DNA of 8,131 nucleotides from Thermoflexus hugenholtzii JAD2. GTDB lineage: Bacteria > Chloroflexota > Dehalococcoidia > UBA2979. Each line of letters opens with the position of its first letter. Positions within the stretch are counted from its first letter, which is position 1. The stretch is taken from positions 1 to 8,131 of the forward strand of contig CAMDBZ010000071.1 of NCBI GenBank assembly GCA_945889565.1. Reading direction: 5' to 3'. Positions 1 through 5,885 of the stretch are shown here, in pieces. Under the pieces are notes generated by a model. The model ran no database searches. It saw only the letters and a program-made list of their open reading frames with translations, and was not told the DNA's origin. The position numbers and the translations under genes are program-made.

Positions 1-28
1 TCGGCCACGACGAGAAAGCGAGCGCACC

Positions 29-238
29 ATGGAGACGTTCCTCTGGGGACTGTGGAACGGCCTCACCGCCTGGCCCGTGCTCATCGTCCACGTCTTCGGC
101 GGCTGGGACCGCTTCCCCGTCTACAACGTCGGCCGCGACACCGGCTGGTACCAGTTCGGCTTCCTGCTCGGCGCGCACTCCCCGTTCCTCGGCGCCGCCG
201 GCAACCACAAGCAACGCGCGATGCGTCGCGCGAAGTAG
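29..238 (+). CDS. Small Trp-rich probable membrane protein, family not recognised
   Basis: A 69-residue protein whose function I cannot name. Residues 5-25 form one hydrophobic stretch that could span or lie in the membrane. This is followed by an aromatic, Gly-rich part (residues 26-57, with GGWDRFPVY and GWYQFGFLLGA) and a short basic tail (61-69, five Lys/Arg). Five Trp in 69 residues is high. The codons end almost always in C or G, like the neighbouring genes, which supports real coding. ATG at 29 has only a weak GAGAAAG (11-17) upstream as a possible ribosome site. It lies 112 bases before the clp gene, with a strong hairpin between, so it may be a separate unit or the last gene of an operon entering from the left. 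A role at the membrane is inference from hydrophobicity only. Confidence 0.7.
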   Translation: METFLWGLWNGLTAWPVLIVHVFGGWDRFPVYNVGRDTGWYQFGFLLGAHSPFLGAAGNHKQRAMRRAK

Positions 239-258
239 CAAACGCCGCACCCACTCCG

Positions 259-303
259 CCTCCCGGTCCCCTCGCCCCGTCCCGGGGAGAGGGGACCGGG
301 GGG
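259..303. repeat. Long GC-rich inverted repeat (hairpin) between the small gene and clp
   Basis: Arms 262-273 (CCCGGTCCCCTC) and 289-300 (GAGGGGACCGGG) are perfectly complementary over 12 bp. Pairing extends outward by C259-G303, C260-G302 and a T-G wobble. It extends inward, after one G/A mismatch, by a 5-bp stem (275-279 with 283-287) closing a TCC loop. A GGTGAGGG tail follows at 302-309. No T-run follows, so it is not a textbook rho-independent terminator. The form, a GC palindrome with a GGTGAGGG flank, resembles dispersed intergenic repeats seen in many GC-rich genomes. It could also act as a transcript end or RNA-stability structure. Confidence 0.75.
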
Positions 304-336
304 TGAGGGCGCCCGCGCGGTAACGCGAACGAATAT

Positions 337-340
337 GAGG
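337..340 (+). promoter_or_regulatory. Ribosome binding site of the clp gene
   Basis: GAGG at 337-340 lies 10 bases before ATG 351 and 13 before the second in-frame ATG at 354. It favours the first ATG. Confidence 0.6.
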
Positions 341-350
341 TAACACTAAG

Positions 351-2801
351 ATGATGCGACAGGACAGATTCACCGAGCAGGCCCAGGCCGTGCTCTCCGA
401 CTCCCAGGAAATGGTCCGCCAGCAGCGCCACACCCAGTGGGACGTCGAGCACGTCTTCCTCGCGCTCGTCCAGCTCAAAGACGGCGTCGCGCGCGACGTG
501 CTCCAGGGCATGGGCGTCAACCCCGCCGCGCTCGCCGCGCGCCTGCAGGCGCACCTCGAACGCTCCCCGCGCGCCGGCTACGACGTCGTGCAGATCTACA
601 CCACCCCACGCATCGTGCGCATGCTCGAATCCGCCAACGCCGAGGCCGAACGCCTGCAAGACGAGTACGTCTCCGTCGAGCACCTGCTGATCGCGATCGC
701 CGACGAGCGCGACGGCGAGACCGCCAAGCTGCTGCGCGAGTTCCAGATCACCAAGGAACGCGTGTACACCGCGCTGCAACAGGTGCGCGGCACCGCGCGC
801 GTCTCCTCGCCCACCGCCGAGTCGCAGTACCAGGCGCTCGCGCGCTACTCCACCGACCTCACCCAGCTCGCGCGCGACGGCAAGCTCGACCCCACCATCG
901 GCCGCGACGACGAGATCGCGCGCGTGATGCAGATCCTGAACCGGCGCACCAAGAACAACCCCGTACTGATCGGCGAAGCCGGCGTCGGCAAGACCGCTAT
1001 CGTCGAAGGTCTCGCGCAACGCATCGTCGCCAACGATGTCCCCGAGCGCCTGCGCGACAAGCGCCTGCTCGCGCTCGACATCGGCCAGCTCGTCGCCGGC
1101 TCCAAGTTCCGCGGCGAGTTCGAAGAGCGCCTGCAGGCCGTCATGCGCGAAGTGCGCGACGCGCACGGCGAAGTGCTGCTGTTCATCGACGAGCTGCACC
1201 AGGTCGTCGGCGCCGGCGGCGCCGACGGCGCCATCGACGCCTCCACCATGATGAAGCCCGCGCTCGCGCGCGGTGAGCTGCACGTGATCGGCGCCACCAC
1301 GCTGGAGGAGTACCGCAAGTATGTCGAGGCGGACCCCGCCCTCGAGCGCCGCTTCTCCCCCGTGTTCGTTGACGAGCCCACGCCCGAGGAAGCGATCGCC
1401 ATCCTCCGCGGCCTGCGCACGAAGTACGAGCAGCACCACGGCCTGAAGATCTCGGACGAGGCCGTCGACGCCGCGGTCCGCCTGTCCGCGCGCTACCTCA
1501 CCGAACGACAGCTCCCCGACAAGGCGATCGACCTCATCGACGAGGCCGCCTCACGCCACGTGATCCAAACCGAATCCGTCCCGCCCGAGATGCGCGATCT
1601 CAAGGACCGCCTCGACGCCGAGCAGCGCGCCCTCGACGCCGCCGCCCAGCGCGCCGACTACGAAGCAGCCGCGCGCATCAAACAGCGCGTGCTGCAACTC
1701 CAGGAGGACTACAGCGCGCGCCAGTCCGCGTGGCGCACCGAGCACCACGTCTCCGAAGACGTGAGCGAGCAGGACATCGCCGCGCTCATCGCGCAGATGA
1801 CCGGCATCCCCGTCGACAAGATGCTCGAGGGCGAAGCCGACAAGCTGCTGCACATGGAAGAGGCGCTGCACCAGCGCGTCGTCGGCCAGGACGCCGCCAT
1901 CAACGCGCTCGCGGACGCCATCCGCCGCGCCCGCTCCGGCCTCAAGGACCCGCGCCGCCCCATCGGCTCCTTCATCTTCCTCGGCCCCACCGGCGTCGGT
2001 AAGACCGAGCTCGCCAAGGCCCTCGCCGAGTACCTGTTCGACGACGACGACGCGCTCGTCCGCCTCGACATGTCCGAGTACCAGGAGCGCCACACCGTCG
2101 CGCGCCGCGTCGGCGCGCCCCCCGGCTACGTCGGCTACGAAGACGCCGGCACACTCACGGAGCGCGTCCGCCGCCGCCCCTACCAGGTCGTGCTGTTCGA
2201 CGAGATCGAGAAGGCCCACCCGGACGTCTTCAACACACTGCTGCAAATCCTGGAGGACGGCCGCCTCACGGACGCGCACGGCCGCACCGCGGACTTCCGC
2301 AACACCGTGCTCATCCTCACGTCGAACCTTGGCACGGGCAGCGGCCCCACCGGTGGCCTCGGCTTCCTCGCGCGCGCCCGCTCCGACTCCGAGCGCGAGC
2401 AACGCCACCGCACCGTCGAAGACGCCCTCAAGCAGGCCTTCCGCCCCGAGTTCCTCAACCGCCTCGACGAGATCATCGTCTTCGAGCCGCTCACCGAGGC
2501 CGAGCTCACGCAAGTCGCCGACCTGCTGCTCAACGAAGTGCGCGCCCGCCTCGCCGAGCGCGAAATCGCCATCGACGTCAGCGCCGCCGCCCGCGAAGCG
2601 CTCGTCAAGGAGGGCTACGACCCCACCTACGGCGCCCGCCCGCTGCGCCGCACCATCCAGCGCCGCCTGGAGAACCCGCTCGCCAAACGCGTGCTCGCCG
2701 GCGACTTCCCCCCCGGCACCCGCGTCCACGTCGACCTCGACAGCGCGAGCGGCGACCTCACCTTCGCCCTCATCGAGGCCCGCGAGCAGGCCGCCGTGTA
2801 G
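351..2801 (+). CDS. clpC: ATP-dependent Clp protease ATP-binding subunit, ClpC type (two-ring AAA+ unfoldase)
   Basis: An 816-residue Hsp100 ATPase, close to the usual ClpC length. Domains in order: a double Clp_N repeat (about 5-145); D1 with Walker A GEAGVGKT (208-215), Walker B LLFIDE (276-281) and LERRF arginine region (331-335); a short middle segment with a UVR-like helix (about 434-452); D2 with Walker A GPTGVGKT (545-552), Walker B VVLFDE (613-618), RPEFLNR (698-704) and sensor-2 GARPL (761-765). LGF at 670-672 sits where ClpA/ClpC/ClpX-type loops dock on ClpP. The short middle domain and LGF argue against the ClpB disaggregase, whose coiled-coil middle domain is much longer and which lacks the loop. 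All nucleotide-binding motifs look intact. Family knowledge: it unfolds substrates and threads them into ClpP in the cytoplasm; no clpP is in this window. The N-domain and linker read more like ClpB. Confidence 0.93.
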   Translation: MMRQDRFTEQAQAVLSDSQEMVRQQRHTQWDVEHVFLALVQLKDGVARDVLQGMGVNPAALAARLQAHLERSPRAGYDVVQIYTTPRIVRMLESANAEAERLQDEYVSVEHLLIAIADERDGETAKLLREFQITKERVYTALQQVRGTARVSSPTAESQYQALARYSTDLTQLARDGKLDPTIGRDDEIARVMQILNRRTKNNPVLIGEAGVGKTAIVEGLAQRIVANDVPERLRDKRLLALDIGQLVAGSKFRGEFEERLQAVMREVRDAHGEVLLFIDELHQVVGAGGADGAIDASTMMKPALARGELHVIGATTLEEYRKYVEADPALERRFSPVFVDEPTPEEAIAILRGLRTKYEQHHGLKISDEAVDAAVRLSARYLTERQLPDKAIDLIDEAASRHVIQTESVPPEMRDLKDRLDAEQRALDAAAQRADYEAAARIKQRVLQLQEDYSARQSAWRTEHHVSEDVSEQDIAALIAQMTGIPVDKMLEGEADKLLHMEEALHQRVVGQDAAINALADAIRRARSGLKDPRRPIGSFIFLGPTGVGKTELAKALAEYLFDDDDALVRLDMSEYQERHTVARRVGAPPGYVGYEDAGTLTERVRRRPYQVVLFDEIEKAHPDVFNTLLQILEDGRLTDAHGRTADFRNTVLILTSNLGTGSGPTGGLGFLARARSDSEREQRHRTVEDALKQAFRPEFLNRLDEIIVFEPLTEAELTQVADLLLNEVRARLAEREIAIDVSAAAREALVKEGYDPTYGARPLRRTIQRRLENPLAKRVLAGDFPPGTRVHVDLDSASGDLTFALIEAREQAAV

Positions 2802-2808
2802 CGCCGCC

Positions 2809-2845
2809 CGCAGGGCGCCGAGGCGGTTGGCCTCAGCGCCCTGCG
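2809..2845 (+). terminator. Terminator-like hairpin after clp
   Basis: Arms 2809-2824 and 2830-2845 pair over 16 bp with a single C2819/A2835 mismatch and a GGTTG loop. It starts 7 bases after the clp stop codon. No T-run follows (GAATCCC comes next), so intrinsic termination is uncertain. It may instead mark the 3' end of the clp transcript by protecting it from exonucleases. Confidence 0.55.
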
Positions 2846-2976
2846 AATCCCTGGCGGTGGCCGTCGCGTCGCGTGACTGTCCGGAACCGCAACTCCGCCG
2901 CGCACCCCGCTTGCCACTCTCAGAGCTTCGCCGCTGGCGCTTGCGCGCATGCGCCCCAACGGCGCGCCAGCGCCAG

Positions 2977-3013
2977 TCGGAGCGGGGGCTAGGGGGCGCA
3001 GCCCCCGTTCCGA
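2977..3013. repeat. Strong inverted repeat with a G-rich loop
   Basis: Arms 2977-2990 and 3000-3013 pair over 14 bp with one G-T wobble (G2982/T3008) and enclose the loop AGGGGGCGC. The loop holds a second copy of GGGGGC (2992-2997) that can pair with the same right arm (3001-3006) through a GCA loop, so two exclusive foldings exist. It could be a dispersed repeat unit or a transcript-end structure; which one cannot be told from one copy. Confidence 0.6.
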
Positions 3014-3110
3014 GGGGTGGGCGGGCGGGTCCTATCCTCCTCTTCTGTCACGCTGCGCGACCATAACCACGCACCCTGCAACGCGTTCGTGTGCATCCCT
3101 TCACGATTCG

Positions 3111-3139
3111 TTGACACTGCCGAAAGCCACTGTTACGGT
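3111..3139 (+). promoter_or_regulatory. Candidate sigma70-type promoter for the nuo operon
   Basis: A perfect -35 TTGACA (3111-3116) is followed by a 17-base spacer and TACGGT (3134-3139). TACGGT matches TATAAT at the first, second and last bases, as is common in GC-rich genomes. The spacer ends in TGT directly before the hexamer, giving an extended -10 TG at 3131-3132. Transcription would start near 3146, leaving a leader of about 70 bases before nuoA. It is the only such element I found in the gap and is correctly placed and oriented. Confidence 0.6.
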
Positions 3140-3200
3140 CAGCCGCGAACGCTCGGCGCTCCCACTTCGCGCCACGTCTCGGGTCGCCGACAGGCCCGCG

Positions 3201-3205
3201 GAAGG
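3201..3205 (+). promoter_or_regulatory. Ribosome binding site that sets the nuoA start
   Basis: GAAGG at 3201-3205 lies 10 bases before GTG 3216. The in-frame ATG at 2949 lies upstream of the promoter and would add 89 residues unlike any NuoA, so GTG 3216 is preferred. Confidence 0.6.
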
Positions 3206-3215
3206 TGCCCACCAC

Positions 3216-3590
3216 GTGAGCCCGCTGGACCAACTGTTCAGCAATTACCTCCCTGTGTTCCTCGGAACCGGCATCGGCGCAACCCTCATTATCTCGGCCC
3301 TGATCGGCTCGCGCCTGCTCGCGCCCTACTCCGAAGAGCGCAACAAAGGCACCACGTACGAGTGCGGCATGCTCCCCATCCGCCGCGCCTCCACCAACGT
3401 CGGCATGCGTTTCTACCTCTACGCCATCCTCTTCATCATCTTCGATGTCGAGGCCGTCTTCATCTTCCCGTGGGCCCTCTCCTACCTCACCGTCGGACCG
3501 CAGGCCTACTGGGAGATGGTCGTCTTCGTCGGCATCCTTGCCGTCGGCCTCGCCTACGCATGGAAGAAGGGAGCGCTCCGGTGGCAATAG
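3216..3590 (+). CDS. nuoA: NADH-quinone oxidoreductase (complex I) subunit A
   Basis: A 124-residue membrane subunit, normal length for NuoA/ND3, taken from GTG 3216. Three transmembrane helices are visible: about 11-31, 66-88 and 98-117. Between the first two lies the family loop with YECG (48-51), whose Cys sits near the quinone-cavity entrance in known structures. Helix 2 carries the conserved run FDVEA (76-80) with the acidic residues that belong to the start of the proton path. These are family facts matched to the motifs seen. It is the first gene of the operon, behind a promoter and a GAAGG ribosome site, and overlaps nuoB by 10 bases. No oddities are seen. Confidence 0.95.
   Translation: MSPLDQLFSNYLPVFLGTGIGATLIISALIGSRLLAPYSEERNKGTTYECGMLPIRRASTNVGMRFYLYAILFIIFDVEAVFIFPWALSYLTVGPQAYWEMVVFVGILAVGLAYAWKKGALRWQ
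3567..3573 (+). promoter_or_regulatory. Ribosome binding site of nuoB inside the end of nuoA
   Basis: AAGGGAG at 3567-3573 lies 7 bases before GTG 3581. It supports that start and hence the long N-terminal tail of NuoB; the next in-frame ATG is at Met85, just before the cluster cysteines and too late. Confidence 0.6.
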
Positions 3591-4222
3591 ACACCACGCG
3601 CACCGAGACCACCCCGCACGCGCCCCCCGCGCCCGCCCCCACGCCGGGCGCGCCGCCCCTGCCGGCGACTCCGTCGCCCTTCCTCCCGCACGAGCACCCC
3701 GCCGAGATCGGCGCCCTCACCCCCGTCCCGCTCGTCCCCGGCAAGGCGCTCTACCGCGCCGTCCTGCCCGGCATCCTGCAGATCCCCGCGGACGCCGTCA
3801 TCGCCGCCGCGCGCAAGTCCTCGCTCTGGCCCATGACCTTCGGCCTCGCCTGCTGCGCCATCGAGATGATCGCCACCTACATGGCCCACTACGACCTCGA
3901 CCGCTTCGGCATCGTGCCGTGGCCCTCCCCCCGCCAGTCGGACGTGATGATCGTGGCCGGCACCGTCACCAAGAAGATGGCCCCCGCCGTCAAGCTGCTC
4001 TACGAGCAGATGCCCAACCCCAAGTGGGTCATCTCCATGGGCGCCTGCGCTACCAACGGCGGCCCTTACACCCGCTACGACCGCGTGCTCCAGGGCGTCG
4101 ACAAGATCATCCCCGTCGATGTCTACGTCCCCGGCTGCCCACCCCGTCCCGAGGCGCTGATCGATGCGTTCCTCGCCCTCCAGGACAAGATCATGGAGGA
4201 ACGCGGGGCGGTGGGCCGGTGA
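3581..4222 (+). CDS. nuoB: NADH-quinone oxidoreductase subunit B (cluster N2 protein)
   Basis: A 213-residue PSST-type subunit that holds 4Fe-4S cluster N2, the last carrier before quinone. The four ligands are visible: the adjacent pair Cys91-Cys92 in LACCAIEM, Cys156 in SMGACA and Cys186 in [10 protein letters not shown]. Other family blocks are [14 protein letters not shown] (115-128) and KKMAPA (131-136). It works in the connecting arm with NuoC, NuoD and NuoI. GTG 3581 overlaps nuoA by 10 bases and has a good AAGGGAG in front. The first 45 or so residues form an extension before the conserved core, with 13 Pro between 12 and 40, probably unstructured. There is no later start before the core, so the tail is probably real. 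The stop overlaps the nuoC start as GTGA. Confidence 0.95.
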   Translation: MAIDTTRTETTPHAPPAPAPTPGAPPLPATPSPFLPHEHPAEIGALTPVPLVPGKALYRAVLPGILQIPADAVIAAARKSSLWPMTFGLACCAIEMIATYMAHYDLDRFGIVPWPSPRQSDVMIVAGTVTKKMAPAVKLLYEQMPNPKWVISMGACATNGGPYTRYDRVLQGVDKIIPVDVYVPGCPPRPEALIDAFLALQDKIMEERGAVGR

Positions 4223-4758
4223 CGCAGGACGACGCCGCGGCCCCGAGCGCGGAAGCGCTGCTCGCCGCCAGCATCTGGCCCCAGGTCGACCGCGCCCTCG
4301 CGGGCGTGAGCGCGCGCCCGGAGCCCAGCGTCCGCGACGTGATCGTGCACATCCCCCCGGACCAGATCGTGCGCGGCCTGCGCGCCCTCAAACAGGACCG
4401 CGAGCTCGCCTTCGACTACCTGCGCTGCCTCACCTGCGTCGACAACGAGGACGACGGCATCGACGTCGTCTACCACCTCTACTCCATCGCCGGCAGGCAC
4501 AACCTCACCGTCAAGACCCAGCTCCCCCCGGACGACCTCACCGTCGACACCGCCACCAGCGTCTGGCGCGCCGCCGACTGGTACGAGCGCGAAGCGCAGG
4601 AGATGTTCGGCGTGCGCTTCCGCGGCCACCCCGACCCCCGCAACCTGCTCATGCCCGAAGACATCACCGATAGCTTCCCCCTGCGCAAGGACCACCCGCT
4701 CGCCGAGATCGAAGTGCTGCAGGGTGAAGGCGTCGCCTACTCCGAGGAGCCCGCGTGA
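4219..4758 (+). CDS. nuoC: NADH-quinone oxidoreductase subunit C (30 kDa)
   Basis: A 179-residue connecting-arm subunit without cofactors that packs against NuoD. The family signature is clear near the C-terminus: [19 protein letters not shown] (121-139), then NLLMPED (142-148) and PLRKDHPL (154-161). The central part, [11 protein letters not shown] (65-75) and [10 protein letters not shown] (81-90), matches the usual fold strands. NuoC is a separate protein here and not fused to NuoD as in E. coli. GTG 4219 overlaps the nuoB stop by four bases (GTGA); the only purine-rich site is distant (GGAGG, 4196-4200), so translation probably depends on termination of nuoB. The C-terminal stop again overlaps nuoD by GTGA. 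The first 20 residues are weakly conserved and do not by themselves prove the start. Confidence 0.93.
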   Translation: MTQDDAAAPSAEALLAASIWPQVDRALAGVSARPEPSVRDVIVHIPPDQIVRGLRALKQDRELAFDYLRCLTCVDNEDDGIDVVYHLYSIAGRHNLTVKTQLPPDDLTVDTATSVWRAADWYEREAQEMFGVRFRGHPDPRNLLMPEDITDSFPLRKDHPLAEIEVLQGEGVAYSEEPA

Positions 4759-5885
4759 CCGCTCCCTTCACGCACGAGCACGAGTTCGAGACCCAGGACC
4801 TCATGATCAACATGGGGCCCCAGCACCCGTCCACCCACGGCGTCTTCCGCATGGTCCTGCAGATCGATGGCGAAGTCGTGCGCGACGTCATCCCCTACAT
4901 CGGCTACATGCACCGCGGCGGCGAGAAGCTCGCCGAGACCATGGACTTCCGCCAGGGCATCGGCTGGATGGACCGCACCGAGTACCTCGCCCAGCACAAC
5001 GCCGAGCTCTCCTACGTCATGGCCGTCGAGGCCCTCGCGGAGCTCGAGGTCCCGGAACGCGCGCAGTGGATCCGCATGATCCTCTGCGAGCTGAACCGCC
5101 TCTCCAGCCACTTCATGTTCACCGGCGCCTTCGGCACCGACGCCGGCGTCTTCGGCACCGCCTTCGTCTACTCCTTCCGCGAGCGTGAAGTGATCCTCGA
5201 CCTGTTCGAGGAGATCAGCGGCGACCGCCTCATGTACGCCTACTTCCGCCCCGGCGGCCTCGCCTGGGACGTCCCCGCCAACTTCGAGCGCCGCGTCGCC
5301 GAAGTGCTCAAGTCCACCAAACAGGGCATCAAGGACATGGACGGCCTGCTCACCGAGAACGAGATCTTCCGCGCGCGCACCGTCGACGTCGGCACGATCA
5401 GCGCCGCCGACGCCATCGACTGGGGCTGCACCGGCCCCGTGCTGCGCGCCTCCGGCGTCCCGCTCGACCTGCGCCGCACAGAGCCCTACCTCTACTACGA
5501 CCAGGTCGACTTCGACGTCGTCACCGGCACCAACGGCGACGTGTACGACCGCTTCGTCGTGCGCGTCGAAGAGATGCGCCAGTCCGTGCGCATCATCGAG
5601 CAATGCATGGAGCGCCTGCGGCCCGGCCCCTTCCTCCCAGACCGCCTGCCCCGCATGCTGCGCACGCCACCCGGCGAGATCTACCTGCGCACCGAGGCCC
5701 CCCGCGGCGAATACGGCATCTACATGGTCAGCCGCGGCGGCAACCGCCCCTACCGCCTGAAGATCCGCTCCTCCTGCTTCGCCAACCTGCAGGCGCTCCG
5801 CGACATGACCATCGGCTCCTACGTCGCCGACGCCGTCGTCATCCTCGGCTCCCTCGACATCGTGCTGTGCGAGGTCGACCGATGA
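4755..5885 (+). CDS. nuoD: NADH-quinone oxidoreductase subunit D (49 kDa, quinone site)
   Basis: A 376-residue subunit related to NiFe-hydrogenase large subunits that forms the quinone pocket with NuoB and NuoH. GPQHPSTHG (21-29) contains His28, and RTEYLAQ (74-80) contains Tyr78; by alignment from memory these match the quinone-headgroup His38 and Tyr87 of Thermus Nqo4. Further family blocks are YIGYMHRGGEK (48-58), FREREVILDLFE (141-152), RASGVPLDLR (231-240) and a C-terminus ending in EVDR. GTG 4755 overlaps nuoC by four bases, with GAGGAG (4744-4749) in front. The segment between RLRPGPF (287-293) and the RTEAPRGEYG block (312-321) is some 20-25 residues shorter than in Thermus or cyanobacterial homologues and lacks their MEAxIxHFK helix. 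The stop overlaps nuoH (ATGA), where many operons carry nuoE, F and G. Confidence 0.96.
   Translation: MTAPFTHEHEFETQDLMINMGPQHPSTHGVFRMVLQIDGEVVRDVIPYIGYMHRGGEKLAETMDFRQGIGWMDRTEYLAQHNAELSYVMAVEALAELEVPERAQWIRMILCELNRLSSHFMFTGAFGTDAGVFGTAFVYSFREREVILDLFEEISGDRLMYAYFRPGGLAWDVPANFERRVAEVLKSTKQGIKDMDGLLTENEIFRARTVDVGTISAADAIDWGCTGPVLRASGVPLDLRRTEPYLYYDQVDFDVVTGTNGDVYDRFVVRVEEMRQSVRIIEQCMERLRPGPFLPDRLPRMLRTPPGEIYLRTEAPRGEYGIYMVSRGGNRPYRLKIRSSCFANLQALRDMTIGSYVADAVVILGSLDIVLCEVDR

Larger units (their letters stand above)
2802..3215. other. Non-coding region between clp and nuoA
   Basis: In these 414 bases I see no gene. Reading frames that cross it lack the C/G third-position bias of the real genes here. 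It contains a terminator-like hairpin right after the clp stop, a 9-bp inverted repeat (2932-2940 CGCTGGCGC with 2964-2972), a second strong hairpin (2977-3013), a pyrimidine-rich stretch around 3031-3049, a promoter-like element (3111-3139), and then a leader of about 70 bases up to nuoA. Base composition becomes less GC-rich between about 3050 and 3135, as expected for a promoter region. Confidence 0.75.

Noticed and set aside
311..340. Possible -10 element (TATGAG at 334) before clp
   Set aside because: No -35-like hexamer lies 16-18 bases upstream; the area is only GC-rich sequence following the hairpin.
81..1439. A 452-codon open frame on the - strand over the clp start
   Set aside because: It mirrors the strongly biased codons of clpC, gives low-complexity Ala/Gly/Leu/Arg-rich sequence with no family motif, and crosses two real genes.
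1551..2729. A 392-codon open frame on the - strand within clp
   Set aside because: Antisense shadow of a GC-rich gene with all AAA+ motifs intact on the + strand; its product is Gly/Ala/Val repetitive.
351..2801. Naming the Clp ATPase ClpB
   Set aside because: The middle domain is far too short for the ClpB coiled coil and an LGF tripeptide sits at the ClpP-docking position.
3153..3190. Leader hairpin in the nuo 5' region (TCGGCG with CGCCGA)
   Set aside because: Only 6 bp with a loop of about 26 bases; expected by chance at this GC content.
2949..3215. N-terminal extension of nuoA up to ATG 2949
   Set aside because: It would start upstream of the promoter, run through a hairpin and lacks the codon bias; the NuoA core begins after GTG 3216.
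5122..5160. A 21-base-period near-direct repeat in nuoD (17 of 18 bases equal)
   Set aside because: It encodes TGAFGTD/AGVFGTA within an ordinary conserved region of nearly normal length; likely codon-bias coincidence.
4737..5603. A 288-codon open frame on the - strand over nuoD
   Set aside because: Antisense shadow of nuoD; no recognisable domain.
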